Assembly (NCBI GenBank): GCA_013339895.1
Contig: JABACO010000004.1
Coordinates: forward strand, 2,244,379 to 2,308,378
DNA from: Ephydatia muelleri
Lineage: Eukaryota; Porifera; Demospongiae; Spongillida; Spongillidae
DNA length: 64,000 nucleotides
Reading direction: 5' to 3'
Under the pieces are notes generated by a model. That model was not told where the DNA came from. It was given only the letters and a program-made list of their open reading frames with translations, and made no database searches. Numbering within the stretch: the first letter of the stretch is position 1; each line of letters begins with the position of its first letter. The translations under genes and the position numbers were made by a program. This document shows, piece after piece, positions 1 to 12,046 of the stretch.

Positions 1-540
1 ACAGGATTGTCATGTTGTCTCATCTCCATAGAAACAGTCCCAAACAGACTTTTAAAACAGAGCTCTCTTATTGAACCCTAGGAAAAACAAAGTACCAGGA
101 CATTATGCAACAGACTAAAATGCCTCTACCACTAGGCCAAAGGCTTTGCATCAGGCCACTCACCCCCCTCCCATCATGTACTTGATTGTGAAGTTTATGG
201 CATCAGGACTAATGCTCCCATGCATGCCATCACCATCGCTGCACACAATGTGTGGTTTGTATATATAGGTGCTACACATATATAGTGTGTGCTTTTAAGA
301 CATACATGTACACACAGTTCACAACACCTACCAGGCAGCCTAACATCAGATTAGCTAACCACAGTTTACATAGCATACAATGGACCTACCACATAATGAA
401 ATTATCTTCAAGGGCCATACAATTGTAATTCAGTACATGTGTGCGTTTTAGTTCCATCTGAATAGTTATCCTCATCTTCACTCTCCTCATCTTTGCCTAC
501 GTGTTCATCACCACCTGTACCACCCTGGACCTACAATGTA

Positions 541-805
541 ACTACATGTACATAGGCCTATCCTGGACCTACATGTACCTACATAGGCCTACCCTGGACC
601 TACGTACCTACATAGGCCTACTCTGGACCTACGTACCTACATAGGCCTACCCTGGACCTACGTACCTACATAGGCCTACCCTGGACCTACTGTTCTCAGA
701 GAAAACTGCTACATGTACATGTACCTACATAGGCTACCCTGGACTTACATGTACCTACATAGGCCTACCCTGGACCTACTGTTCTCAGAGAAAACTGCTA
801 CATGT
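541..805. repeat. Minisatellite, ~29-31 bp unit
   Basis: A unit reading roughly CCTGGACCTACGTACCTACA followed by TAGGCCTAC recurs about seven times with small variations. The tail of the array includes a second, longer duplicated module (TGTTCTCAGAGAAAACTGCT), seen near 690 and 780, which suggests that a larger block was also duplicated. Confidence 0.85.
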
Positions 806-908
806 ACATGTACCCCAGGCAGTCTAACATCAGATTAGGCTAACATAGCACACAATTGTAAGGTCTAGCACATAATGAATAGGTCTATACTAGTACACAC
901 TTGTAAGC

Positions 909-1000
<92 letters not shown>

Positions 1001-1040
1001 CGCACACACACACAAACACACGCACGCACACACACACTGT
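909..1040. repeat. (CA)n microsatellite
   Basis: Nearly pure CA dinucleotide tract of ~130 bp, with a few CG interruptions at its right end. Confidence 0.95.
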
Positions 1041-1375
1041 ACAAATACACACAGCTCATAGTCTTACTCTGTTTTGGCTTCACAAACAACTTAGTTTTGC
1101 ATTCAAGCAAAGGGCTCCTGAATTGTAGAAATTTTGTCCATAGTATTTTACAACTGAGGGAGTGGGTGCAGAGATGGTACCAGTACAAGTTAAAAACACT
1201 CTCCCACTGTCATACTGGATGCCAATTGAACTTTGTCTCTCCATCTGATGCATTCAAAATAGTACCAATGTTGTGTTGTTATCCACACACATATGGGATG
1301 GTTGTATTTCAGATGCATGGTCCCAATGAGCTTTTTCAAACCCAAACTTATACACAAGCATGCATACACATCACA

Positions 1376-1445
1376 CATACATATTGACATATACAGATCA
1401 TACATACTTACATACATACATATACATACATACATACATACACAT

Positions 1446-1500
<55 letters not shown>

Positions 1501-1522
1501 TACATACATACATGCATACATA

Positions 1523-1568
<46 letters not shown>

Positions 1569-1716
1569 CCACGCACACACATGCATGCAGACTGAGAGGG
1601 AGAGAGGAAAGATTCATAGTCACTTACACAAGAGATACACAATCTGCGCGTGCACACACACACACACATACACGCGCGCGCACTCACATACATAAACACG
1701 CACGCACTCACGCGCG
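1376..1716. repeat. Compound (CATA)n/(CA)n microsatellite
   Basis: Alternating blocks of CATA tetranucleotides and CA dinucleotides, ending in CG-containing ACGCGC stretches. Frames read through it encode only His/Thr/Tyr or Cys/Val runs and are not genes. Confidence 0.9.
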
Positions 1717-2544
1717 CGCACACGAAGAAGTGGACGAATACTTACATGTATACTCTCACTTGGTACAGCCATAGATTATATACGAACTCGCTTTAAAAAT
1801 TTTTGAAATAGATGTCAGAGCACCGTCCACTAAGACTGAGCAGCACCAAACGCTATGAGAGGAACAAGCCCAAACAGCATTCAGAACCTTTGGTAGTGTC
1901 TGTAAGTTTGGAGCTATGGAGAAGCACCTTGGCTCCCACTACTGAAGCTCTCCAGATTTCAACAGCTTCAAAACTTCAACGATCGCATCAAGCAGTAATT
2001 CCTTTGAATCTATACGCGGCGGGAGCACAAGGGCTTACGGCACTTATGTTTTTCTGAGAATAGACAGTCTTTCATCCATTTCATGTTCATACTAACTATT
2101 TTAATAAATAGATCTTCCGGTTGAACGATGATGATTGGTGTTAACAACCCCCGTTTCCAATCCCTTCGTATATAATCTATGGTACAGCCAACAACTAATG
2201 CTAGTAGTTAGTAGTCCTTGGTACAGCCAGCGAATATCGAATAGATGTCCTGGACTCGAGCTCGAGCCAGCTATACTAGCGCTCTAGCTAGTGCTCAGTA
2301 ACTTAACTATCGTATACGTATCCCACGTCGCGGACGCGCGTAAGGTTTTTTCCCTACTCACTCGCATCAGCGTTCGGTACCTAGTAGTGTATTATAAAGC
2401 TTTCCCACATTCGCTTCATTCCTGTCACGCCCACTCGGCTACACTGCAGGGATGCTATAACTTAGCTCAGATAGCATGTGAACATGCACTACGCACTTGC
2501 ATTGTTACCAGCCACACACCTACCTACTGCATCTTTGCACACAC

Positions 2545-2580
2545 AAACACGCCCACGCCACATACACACACACACACACG

Positions 2581-2657
<77 letters not shown>

Positions 2658-2800
2658 TGGGCTTGTACCACTTGCAGAGACTTTGGGTTCTTATTTCTCA
2701 CACTGTTTTCGCGAATCGTACATGTGCATGAATTCTGTGCACACACACATGACACACACATACATGCATACACACACACACAAACACACACAGACTGGGC
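2545..2800. repeat. Duplicated (CA)n block with shared flank
   Basis: Two CA tracts (2,545-2,655 and 2,735-2,792) are each followed by the same flank, ACTGGGCTTGTACCACTTGC. The tract and its unique flank were therefore duplicated together with a ~136-bp offset. Confidence 0.85.
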
Positions 2801-3459
2801 TTGTACCACTTGCAGTGACTTATATCTCATTATACTGTTCATGTTTTGCGAACCACAAATCATACTTACTGTGAGACGTTTAGTAAAAATAAAAAGCATC
2901 TGCAAATGCTGTAACATATCTGTAAACAAAACCATCGACGCGCAAGTACAAGCATTATTATCAGTGATATGCGCAGCTCGTTTTCACGCCCATGTGTCTT
3001 TGGCGGGAAAAGAGAGTGTTACTTTAAGCGTGCGTAGTGGAGGAACCAACCGATAGAAAACGTTTGGCGAGCAATAACGCTCATCAGCACACATGGGGAA
3101 ACACATATACAACACACAAAACTAGCCACGATTTTTTTAAACCTGTGATCTAGACGTGAGTTTTTTATGAATAAAAGGGGCAGTATTGTATGGGGATCCA
3201 CGTAATGAAGGTAAACCAGCAGAGTGTATGGCCGCTTCTTGACGGAGGGTAGAGAAAGAAGGGGAAAATGGAGTGCAATTAACACAGGCAATGACATAAT
3301 GGGCCACTCACCCACAATCTTTTGTTTATGCAAAATAAGTGATGAATGGAAATTATCTGAAGAGTACATAGTTTACTTTCCCCTTTTGATTGGACAGTGC
3401 ACACAGCAGTTGTCTGCAAGACGGTACCATAAAATAATTATGTGTAACTGAATTGATGC

Positions 3460-4280
3460 ATGTATACATGTATGTATACATGCAAGTTTACACTGGTCTT
3501 TTCTTACGAAAACAACGAACCACAAAAGTCAGGTGGTCAACCAGCAAACTCAAATCCGTACAAAATTGTTGCTGGCATTCGTGCAGTTGCCCCTCCCATC
3601 CAAATGGGATTTTCACTGGATGAGCAAGGTTCCAATCATCCAGTAATCCTGGAGCAGCTGCAATGTCCCATATGCCTAATGATTGTGAGCCAACCACTGG
3701 AGCTTGGAGCTACCATGTAGGGCATTGGTATGTACTGACTGTACCGTACCATCCAGTGGTTCATGGCATAGGTCAAACTCAGATTATCGTACAGCATGCA
3801 GCAGGTGGAAGACATGGGACAGTCTGTAGAGAAGATGGTAAGGATTAAACAAACACTGATTGAAAGCACGCAAACAGAAGGAGGAAATAATCAACAGCAC
3901 CAAAGTGACTGACAAGGAATTTGCTGGTCCCTTTGTCAAGCAATTGGATGAAGCCCTCCAATCTTTTAACATCCATAGGCAACAATACTTAGGTAGTGTG
4001 TTAGTTGGCAACCATATACACAAGACCCTGTAGGTATAAGTAAGAATAAAATATGCTCAAAGAGCGTATTGGCATGGCAAACACGTATTGGATTCGGTCT
4101 CATGGGGTGAGAAAGAAGCCAATCCATTCATACACCTTGCAAAGGATGTACCATTCGGTACCAGATCCTGTGAAACATTTGTTGCTCATTTTTAAGGAGC
4201 ACTTACTGATTGCAGTTCTACAAAATGTGGCGCCTCCTCCTAATAATTATACCGCAATTCAGGATAAACTTCAACAGTAA
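3460..4280 (+). pseudogene. Broken RING-type transposon-like gene fragment
   Basis: Three short coding-like stretches lie in different frames. The first (3,500-3,715) ends in a RING-like start CPICLMIVSQPLELG. After a frame change the next residues read CRALVCTDCTV, which fits the second half of a RING knuckle. A further frame (about 3,850-4,025) reads KQLDEALQSFNIHRQQYLGS then VGNHIHK, a motif I associate with widespread uncharacterised RING-plus-DDE transposon-like proteins of cnidarians and sponges; that association is from memory. Frame changes and stops show decay. It may be a relative of the RAG1-like sequence at 40.7-42.7 kb, but no core residues are visible here. An independent RING pseudogene is the alternative. 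Confidence 0.4.
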
Positions 4281-5651
4281 GTATCGCTGGTAAAAAAAAT
4301 CGTGGCTACAAGAACATACGAGAAATAGTTAGTACCTTCTGTTAGCTTTAATTTCTAGCTTGAATTCAAACTTTCTATCGGTTGGGAACGTGGAAAACAC
4401 ACTTCGAAGAGGAAGGGTACGTCGAGGGTTACCCGCTTTCAACAGCCATAACTTGCCGTGGCAAGAATTGCTGGCCATAATGACTTGCATCAAAAAGAGA
4501 AAACTGTAGCTTCTTTTGTAATCTGCTTTTAAATGGCGCTTGTAGCCATCCCGTCTTTTGTACCAGCTCACGTTTTCAGCTCTCCAGGTTGTCAAGGGCG
4601 TTGCTATAGGCATTACGCAATCATTTCAATTTTTCGGATTACATACTTTTTGTCCACAAAATATATGGCCGCAAACGCCTGTGCGCCCCCGGCCCCTTAG
4701 TTAATTCGGTATTCATTTGTCCAAGGAAATTATAATTTTATACAAGAACTTTCCGGAGTAGATGAACCAGAGTACGGAGTTAATAATACAATTTCAGACG
4801 ATGGTTGCTTCGCAGTTAAGCGCTTTACGTGTATTGATCGACGCTCCAGCCGCACACATGCAGACAAATATTGAAAATGCGGCACATGCAGACTTGATGT
4901 TAATCGATCTAGGTAAGACTGAGAAGCCTACGTAGGTCGTAGCTGTACTGGAAAAGTGCTAACGAATCATTTTTTTCCCTGCGTGTAAGCGTATCAGTGC
5001 ACGTGCCTAGCCTACGCGCTTCATTCATCGAGCTGCATGCAGGCTAAACGAACACTATTTACAATAAACTTCAAGTGAAAACAACCCACTATATAGGTCA
5101 AAAGTGTCCATGACGACGTCTTGTATAAGATAACCTTCACCATAATGCATTTGCAGTGAGCTAGGGTTGGTGGGTGTCCCTCTAGCTGGCAGTCTAGACC
5201 TACGGGAATTGGGGGGAGGAGGCTAGGGAAAGGTTTCCACTTAGCTACCTGGCTTGCTATTGGCTCAGATCATCATAATCCAGCAGCCTTTTTAATCTTC
5301 AGCTGAATTAACTTATTTTGCACATTTATTCACCATTAGACAATTGCCAATATTTGTTAAATTATTTTGGCAGATGACGCAATGGCATACTTAATTATGC
5401 GCGGTAGAAATTAATTTTTTGTCTTGATTTTAGTTAAAGAATGGTTAATGGAATAATTTTTCAAAGTACATATATCATAATCAGACCGATTTATAGTACA
5501 TTATAAACTTGTTTAAAATTCAATTTGAAATAAAAAGCAAGATGACCGCCTATGTATGGGCCATTTCTGGATATGCTATGCAAGTCGCTCTCTGGCCAGA
5601 CAGGAGCGTCAATACTGCGTGACCCGTCGTGAACATATATATTGGCTGTAG
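4281..5651. other. No gene seen
   Basis: AT-rich stretch without a convincing exon, RNA gene or repeat array on either strand. Confidence 0.5.
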
Positions 5652-6712
5652 TTGAATTCGTTCAGCATTTTCGGCACTACCTCTTGGGATGCACTCTTCG
5701 AACTGACCATAGTTCCATCAGAGATAATCTATATATTATCTCTGGTTCCATCGTCATGGATTCAGAACTTTAAGGAGCCGGAAGGCCAACTCGCTCGCTG
5801 GCTGGAGAGACTTCAAGAGTACGATTTCAAGGTGATGCATCGCCGAGGCACACAGCATAATAACGCCGATGCCCTACTCTAGGGCAGCCGTGTAAATAGT
5901 GTGGGCGTGACAGCCATGTTATAGGAGCAGCGGCCTTTTCAGACCTACACTCCTGAAGATATCAAGAAATTGCAAGAGGACGGTCCTGCAATTGCAATTG
6001 GACCCGTTCTGCGAGCAGTTGGAAGTGGCGACTACCCGCCAGAGGATTCTGTGAAGTCATGGAGTCTGGAGGGGCGGTCCTTACTGCAACAGTCCAAAAT
6101 GCTCCAGGTGTTAGATGGGGTTCTGTGGAGACGATTTTTGAATGGGGGTGCTCCTCCAAAGGAGGGCTTCCATGCAGACAATGCAAGCAGGGTATCCCAT
6201 GCAGATCGTAGCAGCTAGTGGACAGAATGGGACCTCTACCGGTGACCGCTGACGGAATAAGTACGTGCTTGTTGCAGTTGACTACTTCACGCACGAGGTT
6301 TGAGGCAAATGGGATACCAAATCAAGAAGCCACCACAGCAGCCAAGAAATTGGTGAAGTATTTTGCCGCTTCTCACCACCCGAACAACTGCATTCAGATC
6401 AGGGAAGACAATTTGAATCGGAGTTAATACAAGAGCTGTGTAAATTGCTTCAGGTACGCAAGACCCATGCACACGACCCCTTATTACCCACAATGCAATG
6501 GAGTGTCGAACGTTTCAATAGAACGTTGCTGGACATATACTGTCGACTACAGTGGGCGACCACCCATCCGACTGGGACCAGAGTATATAGGAAACTTTGT
6601 CTTGCCTATAAAGTGTGCACCCTTCAACCGGATTCACGCCATTCTTCCTTATGTTTGGACGGCAAGTCCGACTGGCAGTTGTCCTGATGTATACGGTGTC
6701 GCAGGCGAATGA
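5652..6712 (+). pseudogene. Ty3/gypsy-like pol remnant (RNase H end plus integrase)
   Basis: Coding fragments in three frames follow the order of a Ty3/gypsy pol gene. At 5,760-5,880 the end of RNase H is visible (ARWLERLQEYDFKVMHRRGT followed by NNADALL, matching the usual NxADALSR ending). At 6,215-6,430 the integrase core begins (MGPLPVTADG, later IPNQEATTAAKKLVKYF). At 6,465-6,540 the end of the core appears (HTTPYYPQCNGVSN, then a frame with VERFNRTLLD). Stops and frame changes separate the parts, no LTRs were found, and the upstream reverse transcriptase is missing. It is a dead, 5'-truncated element. Confidence 0.8.
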
Positions 6713-7303
6713 GGCGATAATGACTCGCGTATAAATTGACTCCCCAGTCATTGATGCCTAGGCATATATGACTCCGGACACCTAGGCAGACTCTCCAGTC
6801 GGTGGCGACTAGGCATATATGACGCCTGCTCGTGCATACTTGCATCTTTACTCCTCTGTACTATATCATATAATATGTAGAAGGTAAGAACACGCTTGAT
6901 TGCACTTGTAGTCAAAAAAAAAAAAAAAAAAAAAAAAGAAGCACAGATACTGATACATTGATCATAGATTGTGTGTGCTATTTAGAGCAACTTGAACATA
7001 ACCATATGTCAGGAATACATTTTTGCTCGATGTTCACACATCTGAAATGATACCAATGGCTTACATTGGTCGCATTGAATAACACGTTTCATCGATCCAG
7101 TATAGTGTTTTCTAAAATATGACATACAAAAATAATTATGTCAATGTTTTTTGTCATAGTAACATTTGTCCCTTTCCTGTGCCTTCTTTGATATTCATTT
7201 CCACTTTTTGAAATAATAACGACTTGAAACCCTCTCAATTGTTTTATCTATGTCTAGATGGCACCCTACAGCCCAATCCATGGACACTGAAAAGTTATAA
7301 AGT
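6713..7303. other. Non-coding, with poly-A run
   Basis: No exon seen. A run of about 24 A lies at 6,914-6,937. Just before it (6,740-6,825) the sequence carries short repeats of TAGGCATATATGAC. The A-run could be a retroposon tail, but no matching body with target duplications is visible. Confidence 0.5.
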
Positions 7304-7558
7304 TTATACGTACATACCTTCTATTCCAGAATGGCATGACTCCAGTATCCGCCTTTTTTCATCGTCTGATCGCAAGCAAATCTTCCACTTTGATGCCTCG
7401 TCGATACCATCTTTCTTGTAGTATAACATTCCTGTTTCATACTTCAAATTATTTTTACACTTGCGTCTTAAATTCGCCTTCTCTCCCTTTGTCATGCCCT
7501 TGGGGTACGGGCTACAACGTAAATACGTCTCCACAGCAGTGAACTCATCATCCGCCAT
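7304..7558 (-). pseudogene. Integrase zinc-binding (H2C2) domain fragment
   Basis: An 84-residue frame reads KCKNNLKYETGMLYYKK, then SDDEKRRILESCHSGIEGM. This is the N-terminal zinc-binding part of gypsy/Ginger-type integrases, with the typical 'G-x-L-Y-Y' strand and 'C-H-x-G-x-x-G'-like motif. The catalytic DDE part does not follow downstream, so this is a fragment of an element different from the one at 5.7-6.7 kb, and in the opposite orientation. Short open frames upstream look like chance frames. Confidence 0.65.
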
Positions 7559-8233
7559 AGTACCTTTCTTAAGACAAACGTGGTTCTTAGAATTTCAGCT
7601 GGGGAGTCATGCATGCCTTGTGGAAGTCATTAGGTCTTAGGCGTTAATGACTGGGGGAGTCATTTATGCCTGGGAGGGAATTATGCCTCTGACACCGGCA
7701 CCGGCTCACCAGTTTCCCAAGGTATCCCAATGTATGTGAAGTCACAGCAGCATACCTTGAAAGAAGCACATGCACGAGTTGGTTCGGGGAAAATGTCAAG
7801 TAGAGCATAGCAGACAAAAGATGCGAAGAGTGCACGGGAAAATGCATCAAGTCTGGGATATGGTTCTACTGCATAGCTGTGTGATACTGCGGGAAAAGTC
7901 TAGAATTTTTTTTATTTTTCTCTTTTTGTTTTCCTGCTGTAGAATACCACCTGATGCGTGCTACTGTCAACTCCTGACCCTATACGCTCCAAATCATTTT
8001 AATTACAATTCAGAAAATGAAGGTCATATAATGACATAGATTTTAGGCATTGTGCATGAAACTTTCACAATGACCAGGAGTTAATGATTCGGTAACATCC
8101 AATGTTCCTAGTAAATGAATGGAGCAGAAACGATGCAAAGACATATTCAATCACCATGCAGAATATTGATCACTCTAGTTCAACATACTTATATAGAAGA
8201 GGAGAGGGGTTTTATTATTTTTTGGAAAAGCTG
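7559..8233. other. Intergenic/3' flank of the formin gene
   Basis: No coding signal. The stretch lies immediately downstream of the formin stop codon and probably includes its 3' UTR. Confidence 0.5.
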
Positions 8234-11200
8234 TCAATCAGTTGCACTGCCAAGACTTTTGCGTCGATATTGCTTTAATAGTTGGGCAGAACTCAAATTG
8301 TTGGCAGCAAGGGGCATTCCTGCTAGCATTGCCACACTAACCAACGCCAGACCATGTTTGACTTTGTGTTTGGTTGAATCACTTTCTTCGTGCCTATCAT
8401 TGGTGCCTCTTGTGGGCAATGACACTTTCCTAGAAGCCTTCTTATTGCTGTTTCTCTCTGTAGGAGCAGGCTTTCTTGTTGCAGCTGCCCCAGTCATTTG
8501 TGATGCTGTAACAGCATGTCCTGTCTTCTGTGCTGTATCAGTGGGTTCTATATTCTCTGATGCAATGGTAGGCTCTGTCTCCTCTGATGTAACAGCAGGC
8601 TCTGCAGCTGTCTCTACGTTTCGCTTAGCGTCTGTCTTCTCTACAGTTGAAACAGAATCTGTCCTCACTGCTATCATGGCAGGCTCTGTATTCTCTACAC
8701 ATGTGATGCTATTTTCTGTCTGCCCCATTATTGCAACATATTCTGTGGTCGTTTTATTGTGAGCAATTTCAGTCTGTTTTTCTTTAACAACAGCATCTAC
8801 AGTTTTCTCCACACTTATAGAAGGTTCTGATGTAACAGCAGGTTCAGCCATCTGAGTAACATCAGATTCTACCTTATCTGCCGTAACAGTAGGTTCTACC
8901 TTATCTGCTGTGACAGTAGGTTCTACCTTATCTGCCGTGACAGTAGGTTCTACCTTATCTGCCGTAACAGTAGGTTCTACCTTATCTGCTGTAACAGTAG
9001 ATTCTACCTTATCTGCCGTGACAGTAGGTTCTACCTTATCTGCCGTAACAGTAGGTTCTACCTTATCTGCTGTAACAGTAGGTTCTACCTTATCTGCCGT
9101 AACAGTAGGTTCTACCTTATCTGCTGTAACAGTAGGTTCTACCTTATCTGCCGTAACAGTAGGTTCTACCTTATCTGCCGTGACAGTAGGTTCTACCTTA
9201 TCTGCCGTAACAGTAAGTTCTACCTTATCTGCTGTGACAGTAGGTTCTATCTTCTCTTCCATGACTGCAGGTTCTGTATTCTCTGCCGTGACAGTAGGTA
9301 TAGCAAGTTTTGTCAGCTCTGCTACAACAGGGGGTTCTATGTTTTCTGCTATAACATCAAGTTCTATCTTTTCTTCTGTAACAGCAGATTCTGTATTTGC
9401 TGCTGTAACAGCAGGTTCTGTATTTGCTGCTGTAACAGCAGGTTCTATTGTAGCTGTTTTAACAGAAAGTTCTGTATTTTCGGTTGTTACACCAGGCTCC
9501 GCCCTCTTCTCAGCTGTTATAGAAATTTCTGCCTTTTCTGTTGTAAAACCTGCTTCTTCTGTCTTCCCTCCAGTGGCTATGCATTCAATCTTCTCTGTAG
9601 TGGATGTTCCACCAGGGGGTGCAGTGCCCGTTACTTCCACACTGGTTAGTGACTGCAGCTCAGCAGAAAGAACAACCTTTTCTGTTGTACTTGTCTTTGC
9701 AGCTGACGTGGTGCAAGACTCATTTGTTGAAGATGACAGAGTGACTTCAGATGTGGATTTCATTGGTGGTATTAATCCAACAGTTTTCTGACCAGACATC
9801 TCCTGGACAGCCATACCAATGCCCAGGTCCTTCTCTTTGCCATCAATAACACTGGCTGCTTGGGAGGCCATTGCCTTTATTTTTTCAAGGTCGCTGGACG
9901 AGAGTTGCTGCCTGGAGACCTTTCTGCCACCTCCACCATGGGAGAGAGTGGTGCCTTCCCTGATCTCCTTCAGAAGGTTGTCAATGACATTCTCTCCAGG
10001 TGCTGTGGGTTGGAAGCGCTTGTTGGTTTGGGGAGTAGCTTTCTTAGCCTCCTCCCTCTTCCTCTTCTTCTCTTCCATGGCAGCTCTCTGTCTGTTCTCC
10101 TGCACATGCACACACACACACACACATGCGCACACACATAAACATACACAATACACACACATACACACATACACATACTGTAAGTCATTCAGCTGGTTTC
10201 ATAGAACTGTATATTTACTCACCTCCATTGCTGCATGTAACTGCTTCATAAAGCTCAACAGTTGACTAAATATGTCCTCCAGTTTTGTCTTCTTGCTGTC
10301 TTCACAGAAGTACTCAATCACTCGTTCGGCCTTTTTCTGAGTGGTGCCCAGCGAAGCTGTCAGTTCATCCAATGTTGTGTGTGCTTTCTAATTGGAGATA
10401 ACATTTCCAAGTTACACTGAAAATTCTATTATGAACTGTGAGCTGTTGTATAAATCTCAATGTTAGTATACAGAAGCATTTTATGTCCAGCAAAGTGAAT
10501 CAGAGAGGGTAAGGTGGTGATGATGAGGATCAAAGTATGGGTTAAGTGACAGTAATGAAAAGCCGCTGCCAGGCGCTCATCAATTCAGTTAACACTACCT
10601 CAAGGAATGCATTCAGTTGAGGTTTGATGTCCTCTGGAGCCTTCTTTGCCTTCTGCTGCAGAGCTTTAATCTTTGACGTCAGCTCCGTGACTTGACCAGA
10701 GAGGTAGTCCTGGGACAGCCTTTATTTGGAGTAGGACCAGAGGTGGGTGGAGTCATGACATATCCTCATGCCCGAATAACTTTGAAGTGATAGCTTACTT
10801 GCTGGCTGCCTCCAGGTGAGGGAGCTGGGGTCCCAGCTCCAGGATCTCCCTCCTCTCCTTCTCGCACACCTCGATGATGAAGTGCAGGAAGGCCATGCGC
10901 GGCCTGTTGGCCCTGGTGTCGTTGAGCTTGCCGAGAGAGGAGAGGGTGAACCCATAGGCATCGCCTGCTTTGCCACCCTAAGTGTGGGGGAAGGTCACAT
11001 TGATGTATTCTGAACAGCCTATGCTCCAACTGTGCATGTACCCCATTGATGATGTTGCCAGTAACCAAGGCGATGTATAGAATTTGTCTCAGATTTTCTG
11101 AGCTTAGTATCTCTTGGGAAAGGAGGGAATAGGTATGAAGTCACCTCTTGTTGACCACACCTCTCCTTACCTTCCAGGGCCAAACTGAGGGTTTCGATGG

Positions 11201-11835
11201 AAGGTTTGAGGCTTTCGACCTTCTCTGCAAATTCCATCTGAAGTTGTAGAGCCTCGAGTCTCAGTGGATACCTGGAGGAATAGAAGGGTTAAGTGATGCT
11301 GGGGTGGGGAGGAGGAGGGGAAGGGGAGGGTGGCAGTGGTAAGGGACATACTGTTTCACTTCTAGCAGCCTCATAAAGAAGTCCTCTGCTGGGCCCAAGA
11401 GGGCATGGTCTCCTTTGTATGACTTGAGAGTCTCAACCTGACCATATTTCCATCCAAAACATATAAGTAGAGAAGCAGCATTGATGAGAGAAGAGAAGTA
11501 AGGGAGGAGGAAAGGGATGGTAATCATACAAATAAGTGAATTTGGCTGTGCTATTCCTTTGGAAGATAATAACTTGCCGTGGGTTGGTCTGGGAGGAGCT
11601 TTTCAAGTGCCTTGAGTTGGTCCAATGAGATCATGGCGCAGTTACCACTGGATATGATCGAGACTATAGCTTCATTGGAACTGCCAAGAAGGAAGGTAAT
11701 GGGAAACGTTCAACACCCATGTCAGGTAACAAGGTATTTGGTCCTTATACTCATACCTCATACCTTTTGAACTGCTTCAGAAATATGTTCACATTTAAGC
11801 TGGTTTTTGAGTCCAGTAATGCGACCTGCGCGCGA

Positions 11836-11933
<98 letters not shown>

Positions 11934-12013
11934 AATTACACATACACATGCACATGCACACACACAATTACACATACACATGCACATGCACACACACATG
12001 CACACACACAAAC

Positions 12014-12046
<33 letters not shown>

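Larger units (their letters stand above)
1..3459. other. Gene-poor stretch with microsatellites
   Basis: I see no convincing coding exon here. Open frames in this stretch are translations of CA/CATA repeats or short chance frames without family resemblance. The stretch holds a minisatellite and three microsatellite blocks, listed separately. Confidence 0.6.

Noticed and set aside
865-1723. Open frames of His/Thr or Cys/Val runs
   Set aside because: They are translations of CA/CATA microsatellites on both strands.
8910-9791. 293-codon plus-strand frame with VGSTLSAVT repeats
   Set aside because: It is the antisense shadow of the formin C-terminal exon; the minus strand has the splice-compatible, family-matching frame.
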